Shown: positions 1 to 7,483 of the stretch, piece by piece | How positions within the stretch are numbered: position 1 is the first letter of the stretch | How the letters are laid out: each line of letters begins with the position of its first letter | Source of the DNA: an uncultured Eubacterium sp. | Lineage (GTDB): Bacteria > Bacillota > Clostridia > Lachnospirales > Lachnospiraceae | Direction: 5' to 3' | Assembly: GCA_905236735.1 (NCBI GenBank) | Contig: CAJOOU010000107.1 | Span: 1-13,034, forward strand | Length of the DNA: 13,034 nt | Made by a program: the position numbers and the translations under genes | Notes under the pieces: generated by a model | Databases searched by the model: none | What the model saw: only the letters and a program-made list of their open reading frames with translations | Told to the model about the DNA's origin: nothing

Positions 1-47
1 GAATCAGAAAAGTTCCTATGGAGGAGGCGCTTAAGAATGTTGAATAG
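1..47 (+). CDS. 3' end of an upstream gene (partial)
   Basis: The first bases probably carry the C-terminal codons of a gene that begins outside the window. Two frames are open. Frame 3 reads IRKVPMEEALKNVE and stops with TAG at 45-47, overlapping the next start by 11 nt. Frame 2 reads NQKSSYGGGA and stops with TAA at 32-34, just before the next start. The frame 3 tail looks slightly more protein-like, but I cannot choose firmly. In related clostridia a gene like the one that follows often sits after an MMPL/RND-type exporter, so that is the likeliest identity. This is inference from context only. Confidence 0.35.
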   Translation, partial: IRKVPMEEALKNVE

Positions 48-1488
48 ATATAAAAAAATTTTATTTGTAACCCTTGTAATACTTTCCACGCTTTCACTTC
101 TGACATCGTGCAAAAGTAAAGAAACAGGCGAAAGTGCAGATGCCTCGGGTGATGAAGTAGTAGTTTTGGAGGGAGAATATGAGCCCGGTAAAGATGCGAT
201 AGAGGATTATAATAAATCAGAGACGGTTACCGCCTCGGGAGATGCTACAGGCAGCGTAAAAAAGATTACGGTAGAAACCGTGCTCTCGGGTTTTGACGAG
301 TCGTCCGGTGACTATATCGAGGATAAAACCCTTCTTTATGATATTAAAAATAAAGAGGGGGCGGAAGAGTTTCTGCTTGATAAGTCCGGAGCGCTATACT
401 GGCAGAATCTGGGAGATAAAATTACCTATGAGGGAAAAGGAAGCGAAAATCTGCCGGTAGAAGTAAAGGTCAGCTATTATCTTAACGGAGTGGAAAAGAC
501 TCCCGAGGAAATGGCAGGGGCAAGCGGCAGCATCAAAATAAGATATGATTTTGAGAATGTTTACGGGGAAAAATATATTCCTTTTGCATGTGTGCCGGTT
601 GTGATGCTTGATGATGATGTGTTTGAAAACATAGAAATCACCGGAGGAAAGCTTGTGTCATTTGCCGGAAACGATATGGCGGTAGGCATGTGTGTGCCGG
701 GACTCGGGGAGTATCTGTCTCTCGGAGAATATGATTCTTTGAAGGATGAGGATATATCGTTTGACGACTATATGGAGATAACGGCAGATACAGAGGAGTT
801 TAAACTGGATTTTTCGGCGGTGATAGTAAAAAACTCGCTGACGGATGAAATAGCAAGCGAGGATATTGAGGATGTGGAAGAAATCGGAGAATCGCTTAAA
901 GACCTTGGCGATGCCGGGGATAAACTGGCGGATTCGGCCGTAAAGCTTGCGAGCGGCTCTGATAAGTTTAAATCGTCGCTTAAAAGCTATGTGGATGGTG
1001 TATCAGCCCTTGCTGACGGTATAGGTGCCCTGGATGATTCTCTTTCTGCTGTGGATGTATCTGAGATAAAAAAACAGTTGTCGGAGGCTATGGCAAAGGA
1101 AGCGGAGGAATATGCTGCGGCAGGAATAGAATATGATGCATCCCAAAGCAGCTATGCGGCTTTATATGCCCTTGCTAAGTCAATGGAGCAGGTAAAGACA
1201 GCGATAGGAAAGCTTGACACTGCGGCAGGGGAGCTTAAGAGCGGCGGAGATGCACTTTACAGCGGTTATACATCTTTTGACAGCGGAATAGAAAAGTTCG
1301 AATCAGCCATAAAAAAACTGAATGATGAAGGCCTCAAGGAAATGTCAGATACAGGAGAAGATATTTCTTCCATACTGAAAAAAATAAGAAGGCTCAAAAA
1401 ATATGATAAGTCCTATGATAATTACGGAGGCTCGACCGCTAAAGCGCAGTGTGATGTGACTTTTATAATAGAACTTGACGGGATTTGA
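37..1488 (+). CDS. Lipoprotein with YhgE-like heptad region, probable MMPL exporter partner
   Basis: A 483-residue secreted lipoprotein. The N-terminus has Lys/Arg (residues 4-7), a hydrophobic stretch (8-22) and a lipobox LLTSC with the lipidated Cys at 25, then a Ser/Gly/acid-rich linker. Residues about 75-270 form a folded part with the segments VKVSYYLNGVEKTPEEMAG (144-162) and a VGMCVPGLGEYLSL region (216-229). I recall similar segments in uncharacterised clostridial proteins encoded beside MMPL-family transporters. Residues about 285-340 and 385-430 are Ala/Asp/Leu/Gly-rich with spaced L-x-x-G/S repeats like the coiled stalk of YhgE/Pip proteins. There is no C-terminal membrane helix, so it should be anchored only by lipid on the outer face of the membrane. 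A GGAGGAGG site at 20-27 supports the ATG. The family resemblance is from memory, and the transported substrate is unknown. Confidence 0.6.
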   Translation: MLNRYKKILFVTLVILSTLSLLTSCKSKETGESADASGDEVVVLEGEYEPGKDAIEDYNKSETVTASGDATGSVKKITVETVLSGFDESSGDYIEDKTLLYDIKNKEGAEEFLLDKSGALYWQNLGDKITYEGKGSENLPVEVKVSYYLNGVEKTPEEMAGASGSIKIRYDFENVYGEKYIPFACVPVVMLDDDVFENIEITGGKLVSFAGNDMAVGMCVPGLGEYLSLGEYDSLKDEDISFDDYMEITADTEEFKLDFSAVIVKNSLTDEIASEDIEDVEEIGESLKDLGDAGDKLADSAVKLASGSDKFKSSLKSYVDGVSALADGIGALDDSLSAVDVSEIKKQLSEAMAKEAEEYAAAGIEYDASQSSYAALYALAKSMEQVKTAIGKLDTAAGELKSGGDALYSGYTSFDSGIEKFESAIKKLNDEGLKEMSDTGEDISSILKKIRRLKKYDKSYDNYGGSTAKAQCDVTFIIELDGI

Positions 1489-1513
1489 CAAAGAGGCAAG
1501 AAGAGGATAAACT
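1485..1513 (+). promoter_or_regulatory. Probable sigma-A promoter for the 76-residue gene
   Basis: A perfect -35 box TTGACA (1485-1490) is followed after exactly 17 bp by TAAACT (1508-1513), a 4/6 match to TATAAT. The -35 box overlaps the TGA stop codon (1486-1488) of the lipoprotein gene. Transcription would start near 1520, giving a short leader of about 28 nt with a GGGAG site at 1534-1538. This would let the small gene be transcribed apart from the lipoprotein gene. The prediction is from sequence only. Confidence 0.45.
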
Positions 1514-1547
1514 TTTTACATATTTGTAAAAAAGGGAGACGAGAAAT

Positions 1548-1778
1548 ATGAATGAAACGATAAATCCCCTTCTTTTGGAATATCTGGATCTTAAATATTT
1601 CAAAGACAGGGCTGAATGGGTCAGAAAGCACAGAGAGGAATTGGATGAAAGACTCCTCAGTGATATGGCGATGGCAAATGACATAGTAATTGAGGAAAAC
1701 CCGATTTTCGACAAATGTGAACAGCTTTTAAAATGCCTTGATATGCAGGCAAAATACGAGACGGACAGATTCAGATAA
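1548..1778 (+). CDS. Small charged protein of unknown function (76 aa)
   Basis: I do not recognise this protein. It is 76 residues long, strongly charged and mostly helical in composition, with no signal peptide, membrane segment or metal-binding Cys/His cluster; its two Cys lie in the motif CEQLLKCL. The first half contains an aromatic/charged stretch LEYLDLKYFKDRAEWVRKHR (10-29). The ORF is credible because a GGGAG site (1534-1538) lies 9 nt before the ATG, a good promoter precedes it, and codon use resembles the neighbours. The antisense frames here lack ribosome binding sites. It is probably cytosolic. It lies 116 nt upstream of tig but is likely a separate unit, because a promoter and an inverted repeat intervene. 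Confidence 0.65.
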   Translation: MNETINPLLLEYLDLKYFKDRAEWVRKHREELDERLLSDMAMANDIVIEENPIFDKCEQLLKCLDMQAKYETDRFR

Positions 1779-1788
1779 ACACAAAATT

Positions 1789-1832
1789 TCGGCAAATATT
1801 CTCCATGAAAAAATAAGGGTGGTATTTGCCGA
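1789..1832 (+). repeat. 10-bp inverted repeat before tig, terminator or operator
   Basis: The arms TCGGCAAATA (1789-1798) and TATTTGCCGA (1823-1832) are perfect inverted repeats separated by 24 nt, and the right arm is followed by TTTCTTA. In a transcript from the preceding gene this could be a weak intrinsic terminator, although the loop is long and the U-tract is broken. As DNA, the right arm lies at about -32 to -23 of the tig promoter, and the arm centres are 34 bp apart, close to three helical turns. A regulator site is therefore equally possible. It matches neither the CIRCE element (HrcA) nor the CtsR GGTCAAA heptads as I know them. Confidence 0.4.
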
Positions 1833-1839
1833 TTTCTTA

Positions 1840-1848
1840 TGCTATAAT
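1840..1848 (+). promoter_or_regulatory. Extended -10 promoter of the tig cluster
   Basis: The sequence TGC-TATAAT has a perfect -10 hexamer at 1843-1848 with the TGn extension at 1840-1842. No good -35 box lies 16-18 bp upstream (TGGTAT at 1820-1825 is a poor match), which fits an extended -10 promoter. Transcription would start near 1855, leaving a leader of about 40 nt that carries AGGAGG (1876-1881). The 11-mer TATGCTATAAT (1838-1848) recurs exactly at 12929-12939. Confidence 0.6.
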
Positions 1849-1894
1849 AATAAAACGCTGTGAAAAAATCAGTACAGGAGGATTATACAATAAA

Positions 1895-3229
1895 ATGAGT
1901 GTACAGATCGAGAAAAAAGAACATAATATGGCGATTCTCACTATAGAAGTAGCGCCGGAGCGCCTTAATGAGGCAATGATGCATTCTTATAATAAGCAGA
2001 AGAAGCAGATTAATATTCCCGGATTCAGAAAAGGTAAAGTACCTTATGCAATGGTAGAAAAGATGTACGGTCCGGGTGTATTCTATGATGACGCCGCAAA
2101 TGAGCTTATCAACACAGAATACCCTGTTGCTGCTGATGAATGCGGTGAAGAAATCGTGTCAATGCCTGTTATTGATATTGTTCAAATCGAGAAGGGTAAA
2201 CCATTCATTTTTACTGCAGAGGTAGCTTTAAAGCCGGAAGTTAAACTTGGCAAATACAACGGAGTTACCGTAACCAGAATAGATATTAATGTAACGGATG
2301 AGGATGTTGCCGAAGCTCTTGAGACAGAGAGAAACAATAATTCAAGACTTGTTACCGTTGAAGGCAGAGCAGCTGAAGACGGAGATACAGTCATCCTTGA
2401 TTTTGACGGATATGTTGACGGAGAGCAGTTCGAAGGCGGAAAAGCTGAAGGATATACTCTTGTACTTGGAAGCGGCAGCTTTATACCGGGATTTGAAGAC
2501 CAGCTCATCGGTCACAAGACAGAAGAGGACATTGATGTAAATGTTACCTTCCCGAAGGATTATCAGCAGAAGGAGCTTGCAGGCAAGGATGCACTCTTTA
2601 AGTGTGTACTTCATGAGATTAAGGTTAAGGAGCTTCCGGAACTTGATGATGAGTTCGCTCAGGATGTATCGGAATTCGATACTCTTGAAGAATACAAGAA
2701 CAAGCTTCGCGAAGACCTTGTAAAGAGAAAAGAAGAAGATGCCAGATATACCAAACAGGATGAGGCTCTTAAGAAGATTATAGACAAGTCTGAGATGGAT
2801 ATTCCTGAGGCCATGATTAAGTCACAGGTGGACAATCTCCTCGGAGATATGGCTAACAACCTTGCACAGCAGGGTATTTCGATGGATATGTATTATCAGA
2901 TTACAAATACCACAGAAGAGGATATGAGAGAGCAGTACAGAGAGCATGCACTTTCACAGATACAGAATACTCTTGTACTTGAGGCTGTGGCAAAAGAAGA
3001 AAACATCGAAGTAACCGATGAAGAAGTAAACGAAGAACTTAGAAACATGGCTAAGCAGTACGGCATGGATGAGAAGACTCTTCTTGATATTGCCAAGGAC
3101 GAGGATAAAGAATCCCTTCGTCGCGACAAGATGATTCAGAAAGCAGCTGACTTCATCGTTGACAATGTTAAGGAAAGAGCTAAGCCAAAGAGCAAAAAAG
3201 AAAAAGAAGCCGAGGCTAAGGCCGAATAA
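1895..3229 (+). CDS. tig: Trigger factor, ribosome-bound chaperone
   Basis: Trigger factor docks at the ribosomal exit tunnel, shields nascent chains and has peptidyl-prolyl isomerase activity. The 444-residue product shows the three expected domains. The N-terminal ribosome-binding domain carries the signature GFRKGK at 43-48. The FKBP-type isomerase domain spans about 162-245 (begins EDGDTVILDFDGYVDG, with GSFIPGFEDQLIG near 194-206). The helical C-terminal chaperone domain follows, ending in a Lys/Glu/Ala-rich tail. Start choice: the reading frame is open upstream to an ATG at 1826, but that ATG would lie before the predicted transcription start. The ATG at 1895 has AGGAGG at 1876-1881 (13-nt spacing, slightly long) and gives the normal N-terminus MSVQIEKKEHN. 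It is first in the cluster, 27 nt before clpP. Confidence 0.96.
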   Translation: MSVQIEKKEHNMAILTIEVAPERLNEAMMHSYNKQKKQINIPGFRKGKVPYAMVEKMYGPGVFYDDAANELINTEYPVAADECGEEIVSMPVIDIVQIEKGKPFIFTAEVALKPEVKLGKYNGVTVTRIDINVTDEDVAEALETERNNNSRLVTVEGRAAEDGDTVILDFDGYVDGEQFEGGKAEGYTLVLGSGSFIPGFEDQLIGHKTEEDIDVNVTFPKDYQQKELAGKDALFKCVLHEIKVKELPELDDEFAQDVSEFDTLEEYKNKLREDLVKRKEEDARYTKQDEALKKIIDKSEMDIPEAMIKSQVDNLLGDMANNLAQQGISMDMYYQITNTTEEDMREQYREHALSQIQNTLVLEAVAKEENIEVTDEEVNEELRNMAKQYGMDEKTLLDIAKDEDKESLRRDKMIQKAADFIVDNVKERAKPKSKKEKEAEAKAE

Positions 3230-3256
3230 TAAATGACTTAAGGAGAGGTAGTAGCT

Positions 3257-3838
3257 ATGAGCAGTATGCCATATGTCATTGAGCAAAACAGCCGCGGAGA
3301 AAGATCGTATGATATTTTTTCAAGGCTTTTAAAAGAAAGAATTATCTTTCTTGGTGAGGAAGTAAATGAAACAACGGCCAGTCTTGTTGTTGCACAGCTT
3401 CTTTATCTGGAATCGGAAGACCCGAACAAAGACATACATCTTTATATAAACAGCCCGGGCGGAATGGTTACGAGCGGACTTGCAATTTATGATACTATGA
3501 ATTATATAAAATGTGATGTCTCAACTATCTGCATCGGTCTTGCGGCAAGCATGGGAGCTTTTCTTCTTGCTGCCGGTGCCAAAGGTAAAAGATATGCACT
3601 TCCAAACAGTGAGATAATGATTCACCAGCCGTCTGGAGGAGCGAAGGGTCAGGCAACCGATATTAAAATCGTTGCAGAGAATATTTTAAAGACAAAGGAC
3701 AGACTCAACAGGATTCTTGCCGAGAATACCGGAAAGCCTATTGAAGTTATAGCACAGGATACTGAGCGCGATAATTATATGAGCGCGGCAGAGGCTCTGG
3801 AATACGGTCTTATAGACAGTGTTGTTACAAAAAGATAA
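3257..3838 (+). CDS. clpP: ATP-dependent Clp protease proteolytic subunit
   Basis: ClpP is the tetradecameric serine peptidase that degrades proteins threaded in by ClpX or ClpC. The 193-residue product has the full catalytic triad at the canonical numbering: Ser98 in GLAASMG, His123 in MIHQPSGG and Asp172 in TERDN. The oxyanion-loop motif INSPGG lies at 64-69. The short N-terminal segment (MSSMPYVIEQNSRGERSYDIF) matches the axial-loop region of Firmicute ClpP. AGGAGAGG at 3241-3248 lies 8 nt before the ATG. It follows tig closely and precedes clpX, the usual order in many clostridia, so co-expression with its unfoldase is expected. Confidence 0.97.
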   Translation: MSSMPYVIEQNSRGERSYDIFSRLLKERIIFLGEEVNETTASLVVAQLLYLESEDPNKDIHLYINSPGGMVTSGLAIYDTMNYIKCDVSTICIGLAASMGAFLLAAGAKGKRYALPNSEIMIHQPSGGAKGQATDIKIVAENILKTKDRLNRILAENTGKPIEVIAQDTERDNYMSAAEALEYGLIDSVVTKR

Positions 3839-3850
3839 ATTTTACCAGCA

Positions 3851-3873
3851 AGGCAGCGGCTAGTCCGCTGCCT
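3851..3873 (+). terminator. Strong hairpin between clpP and clpX
   Basis: AGGCAGCGG (3851-3859) and CCGCTGCCT (3865-3873) form a perfect 9-bp, GC-rich stem with loop CTAGT. It is followed by AAAATTGGTTTTA and not by an unbroken T-run, so it is at best a leaky terminator. It may instead cap the clpP message or separate the stoichiometry of clpP and clpX. A weak promoter-like pair (TTGGTT 3878-3883, TTTAAA 3901-3906, 17-bp spacing) lies just after it and could start clpX transcripts, but both boxes are poor matches. Confidence 0.5.
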
Positions 3874-3929
3874 AAAATTGGTTTTAGAAAGTAAGCACAA
3901 TTTAAATAAAAAAGAGAGGTAAACAAGTA

Positions 3930-5162
3930 GTGGGAAAAGATTTGAAAATCAGATGCTCATTTTGCGGAAAGACTCAGGACCAGGTAAGAAAGCTTATTGC
4001 AGGTCCGAACGGAGCATATATCTGTGATGAGTGTATAGATATATGTTCGGAGATTGTGGACGAAGAATTTGAGCAGGAATATTCGAAAGATGAGAACTTT
4101 GAAATAAATCTGATGAAACCAAAGGAGATGAAGGCTTTTCTTGACGATTATGTAATCGGTCAGGAAGAGGCAAAGAAGGTTTTGTCGGTAGCGGTATATA
4201 ACCATTATAAAAGGATAATGGCCTCAGATACGAGCGATGTGGAACTGCAGAAGAGTAACATCCTTATGCTCGGACCGACAGGTTCGGGTAAGACGCTCCT
4301 GGCCCAGACACTTGCGCGCATGCTTAATGTTCCGTTTGCAATAGCTGATGCTACGGCACTTACGGAAGCCGGATATGTGGGTGAAGATGTAGAAAACATC
4401 CTCCTTAAGATAATCCAGGCAGCCGATTATGATATAGAAAAGGCCCAGTGTGGTATTATCTATATTGATGAAATAGACAAGATTACCAGAAAGGGTGAGA
4501 ATGTATCCATCACAAGAGACGTATCGGGAGAGGGTGTACAGCAGGCTCTTCTTAAAATCCTTGAGGGTACGGTAGCTTCGGTACCGCCGCAGGGCGGTAG
4601 AAAGCACCCGCATCAGGAACTTATACAGATAGATACGACCAATATCCTGTTTATCTGCGGCGGAGCTTTTGAAGGTCTTGAAAAGATTATAGAGACCAGA
4701 ATGGACCAGAAATCCATAGGTTTTAATGCAGAGATTGGAAATAAAGAAGAAGAAAATATCGGAGAGGTGTTAAAGCAGGTTCTTCCGGAGGATTTTGTAA
4801 AATTCGGGCTTATTCCCGAATTTATCGGTCGTGTGCCGATTAATGTATCCCTGGATGCACTTGATAAAGAAGCGCTTATCAGGATTATGAAGGAGCCTAA
4901 AAATTCCCTCGTTAAACAGTATAAAAAACTTTTTGAACTTGACGGCGTAGCCCTCAGATTTAATGATGATGCAATAGAAGAGATTGCGGAGCGTGCTCTT
5001 TCAAGGAAAACAGGAGCAAGAGGTCTTAGAAGCATTATGGAATCGGTTATGATGGATGTAATGTATGAACTTCCGTCAGAAGAGTCGGTTGAAGAATGCG
5101 TTATAACAAAAGATTCTGTGGAAATGAAGGCACAGCCGCTTATTGAATACAAATCAGCTTAG
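3930..5162 (+). CDS. clpX: ATP-dependent Clp protease ATP-binding subunit ClpX
   Basis: ClpX is the hexameric AAA+ unfoldase that feeds substrates to ClpP. The 410-residue product has the N-terminal zinc-binding domain (Cys9, Cys12, Cys32, Cys35), Walker A GPTGSGKT (115-122), the pore loop GYVG (148-151), Walker B IIYIDEID (176-183), the RKH loop (224-226), the ClpP-binding IGF loop (263-265) and the sensor 2 motif GARG (362-365). All key elements are intact. The start is GTG, supported by GAGAGG at 3914-3919 and by the position of the zinc finger. It is 91 nt after clpP with a hairpin between them, and 16 nt before lon. Confidence 0.97.
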   Translation: MGKDLKIRCSFCGKTQDQVRKLIAGPNGAYICDECIDICSEIVDEEFEQEYSKDENFEINLMKPKEMKAFLDDYVIGQEEAKKVLSVAVYNHYKRIMASDTSDVELQKSNILMLGPTGSGKTLLAQTLARMLNVPFAIADATALTEAGYVGEDVENILLKIIQAADYDIEKAQCGIIYIDEIDKITRKGENVSITRDVSGEGVQQALLKILEGTVASVPPQGGRKHPHQELIQIDTTNILFICGGAFEGLEKIIETRMDQKSIGFNAEIGNKEEENIGEVLKQVLPEDFVKFGLIPEFIGRVPINVSLDALDKEALIRIMKEPKNSLVKQYKKLFELDGVALRFNDDAIEEIAERALSRKTGARGLRSIMESVMMDVMYELPSEESVEECVITKDSVEMKAQPLIEYKSA

Positions 5163-5178
5163 ACAGAGGATAATCAGG

Positions 5179-7479
5179 ATGGATAAGAAAATACTTCCGC
5201 TCATTCCGCTGCGTGGAATGTGCGTGTTTCCGGGGATGGTAGTACATTTTGATGTGAGCCATCAAAGTTCGGTAAAAGCCGTTGAAGAGGCTATGATGGG
5301 CTCGGAAGAGGTGCTGCTTGTCACCCAGAGAGACTTTTTGAATACCGAGATTACAGCCGGAAACCTATATACAATAGGTGTGGTTGCCAAAATCAAGCAG
5401 GTTATTAAGGTGCAGAACAACCTTGTCCGTATACTTGTAGAAGGCATATCACGCGCGAGACTGCTTGGCTTTGAGGAAGGCAAGCACATTATTGCGGCAG
5501 AATATGAACTCATCGGGGATTATGAGCCGGCAGAAGATAGAAAATCAAAGGCTCTTTTTGGGGCTCTTATCGATATGCTCGAATCATATGCAGTGGCAAC
5601 CGGTAAGGATGTCAAAGAGTTTATGAGACCGTATAAACCTTTTACGGACCCGGGTAAACTTATATACCAGGCCTCCGGCAATCTGACTCTTTATTTTGAT
5701 AAAAAGCAGGAAATACTTGAAAAAGAGACCGTGGAGGATGCGGCCGATATTTTATGCAGATATATCAGTGAAGAAGTGGATATTATCTCGATTAAAAAGG
5801 ATTTTGAGGAAAAGGTAAGAGGCGCTGTAGACAAGAATCAGAGAGATTATCTTTTAAGGGAACAGCTCAAGGTCATAAGAGGAGAACTCGGTGAGGATAC
5901 CGATTCTGATATTGATTCTTTCAAGGCGCAGACAGAGGCTCTTTGCGCCGACAAAACGGTAAAAGACAAGATATACAAGGAAATTGACAGGCTGAGGCTT
6001 TTGGGACACGGTTCATCTGAAAGTGCGGTGGTAAGAGGTTATATTGAGACGCTTCTGGAACTGCCGTGGGATAAGATGTCAAAGGATAACAATGACCTTA
6101 AGAATGCGGCTAAAATCCTTGACAGGGATCATTACGGACTTGAAAAGGTAAAGGAAAGAATACTCGAATTTCTCGCTGTAAGGAGTCTTACACAGAAGGG
6201 CGAAACCCCGATAATCTGTCTCGTAGGACCTCCGGGAACGGGTAAGACATCAATAGCCCGTTCGGTGGCCGAGGCTCTTGAAAAGAAATATATAAGAATC
6301 CATCTCGGCGGAGTCAGAGATGAGGCTGAAATAAGAGGGCACAGAAGGACTTATGTCGGAGCTATGCCCGGACGAATAGCAGTGGGACTTAAAAATGCCG
6401 GAGTCAAAAATCCGCTGATGCTTTTGGATGAGATAGATAAGGTATCAAATGATTACAAGGGTGATACCTTCTCAGCACTTTTGGAAGTCCTTGACCCGGA
6501 CCAGAACAAGGCATTTTCGGATCATTATATCGAGGTGCCGATTGACCTTTCGGAGGTTTTGTTTATAGCAACGGCCAATACCGTACAGACCATCCCACAG
6601 CCGCTACTGGACAGGATGGAAGTCATAGAGGTTACAAGTTATACGGAAAATGAGAAGGCTCATATTGCAAAGGACCATCTTATTGCAAAACAGATAAGGA
6701 AGAACGGTCTTAAGAAAGGGCAGCTTACCATTGGTAAAAAACCTCTTGAGATGATAATAAGAAACTATACAAGGGAAGCCGGAGTCAGAAATTTAGAGCG
6801 CCGTATAGGAGACATCTGCAGAAAGGCTGCAAGAGAAATCCTTGAGGGTGAGACAGAAAAGGTGAAGGTGACCACCGATAATCTTGAGCATTATCTCGGC
6901 AAGAAAAAGTACAGCTATGACAAGAAAAACTCCCGTAATGAAATAGGTATAGTAAGGGGACTTGCATGGACGGCCGTAGGAGGAGACACCCTCGAGATTG
7001 AAGTAAATGTAATGCCGGGTAAGGGTGAGTTTTTACTTACCGGAAAGCTTGGGGATGTGATGAAGGAGTCGGCTCAGGCCGGTATCAGCTACATCCGTTC
7101 GGTGAGCAAAAAATATAAAATAGACAAAGAATTCTTTAAAGAACACGACATACACATCCATATACCGGAAGGTGCGGTGCCCAAAGACGGACCGTCTGCG
7201 GGAATCACAATGGCTACAGCCATGCTTTCGGCGATAACCAAAAAAGCCGTAAGGGCGGATGTGGCGATGACGGGAGAGATTACACTGAGAGGAAGGGTGC
7301 TTCCGATAGGCGGACTCAAGGAAAAGACCCTTGCAGCCAAAAACGCCGGAATAAAGAAGGTACTAGTACCGGCCAAAAACCGCCCGGATATTGAAGAACT
7401 CTCAGAAGAGATAACAAACGGACTTACCATCGTCTATGTCGAAAACATGGAAGAAGTATTAAAGGAAGCATTGGTTTAA
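5179..7479 (+). CDS. lon: ATP-dependent protease La (Lon)
   Basis: Lon is a self-compartmentalised AAA+ serine protease for misfolded and regulatory proteins. The 766-residue product (usual bacterial length about 770-810) has an N-terminal LON substrate-binding domain (about 5-200), a coiled region, Walker A GPPGTGKT (350-357), Walker B LLDEID (415-420) and a C-terminal protease domain. The catalytic Ser673 is in KDGPSAG and Lys716 in GGLKEKT; the 43-residue distance equals that of the E. coli Ser679/Lys722 dyad. Start choice: a TTG at 5143 would overlap clpX, but the ATG at 5179 has AGAGGA at 5165-5170 and gives the typical start MDKKILPLIPLRG. In Bacillus the equivalent locus carries lonB as well as lonA; here only the lonA type is present. 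Confidence 0.96.
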   Translation: MDKKILPLIPLRGMCVFPGMVVHFDVSHQSSVKAVEEAMMGSEEVLLVTQRDFLNTEITAGNLYTIGVVAKIKQVIKVQNNLVRILVEGISRARLLGFEEGKHIIAAEYELIGDYEPAEDRKSKALFGALIDMLESYAVATGKDVKEFMRPYKPFTDPGKLIYQASGNLTLYFDKKQEILEKETVEDAADILCRYISEEVDIISIKKDFEEKVRGAVDKNQRDYLLREQLKVIRGELGEDTDSDIDSFKAQTEALCADKTVKDKIYKEIDRLRLLGHGSSESAVVRGYIETLLELPWDKMSKDNNDLKNAAKILDRDHYGLEKVKERILEFLAVRSLTQKGETPIICLVGPPGTGKTSIARSVAEALEKKYIRIHLGGVRDEAEIRGHRRTYVGAMPGRIAVGLKNAGVKNPLMLLDEIDKVSNDYKGDTFSALLEVLDPDQNKAFSDHYIEVPIDLSEVLFIATANTVQTIPQPLLDRMEVIEVTSYTENEKAHIAKDHLIAKQIRKNGLKKGQLTIGKKPLEMIIRNYTREAGVRNLERRIGDICRKAAREILEGETEKVKVTTDNLEHYLGKKKYSYDKKNSRNEIGIVRGLAWTAVGGDTLEIEVNVMPGKGEFLLTGKLGDVMKESAQAGISYIRSVSKKYKIDKEFFKEHDIHIHIPEGAVPKDGPSAGITMATAMLSAITKKAVRADVAMTGEITLRGRVLPIGGLKEKTLAAKNAGIKKVLVPAKNRPDIEELSEEITNGLTIVYVENMEEVLKEALV

Positions 7480-7483
7480 CAAT

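Noticed and set aside
1826..1894. N-terminal extension of trigger factor from an upstream ATG
   Set aside because: That ATG lies upstream of the predicted transcription start and has no family similarity, while the ATG at 1895 has AGGAGG and gives the standard N-terminus.
1779..1894. CtsR or HrcA operator controlling the clp cluster
   Set aside because: Neither GGTCAAA tandem heptads nor TTAGCACTC/GAGTGCTAA arms are present upstream of tig, clpP or clpX.
4613..5152. 179-codon antisense open frame opposite clpX
   Set aside because: It mirrors a well-supported clpX coding region, has low-complexity Ser/Ile-rich content typical of a reversed frame, and lacks a ribosome binding site.
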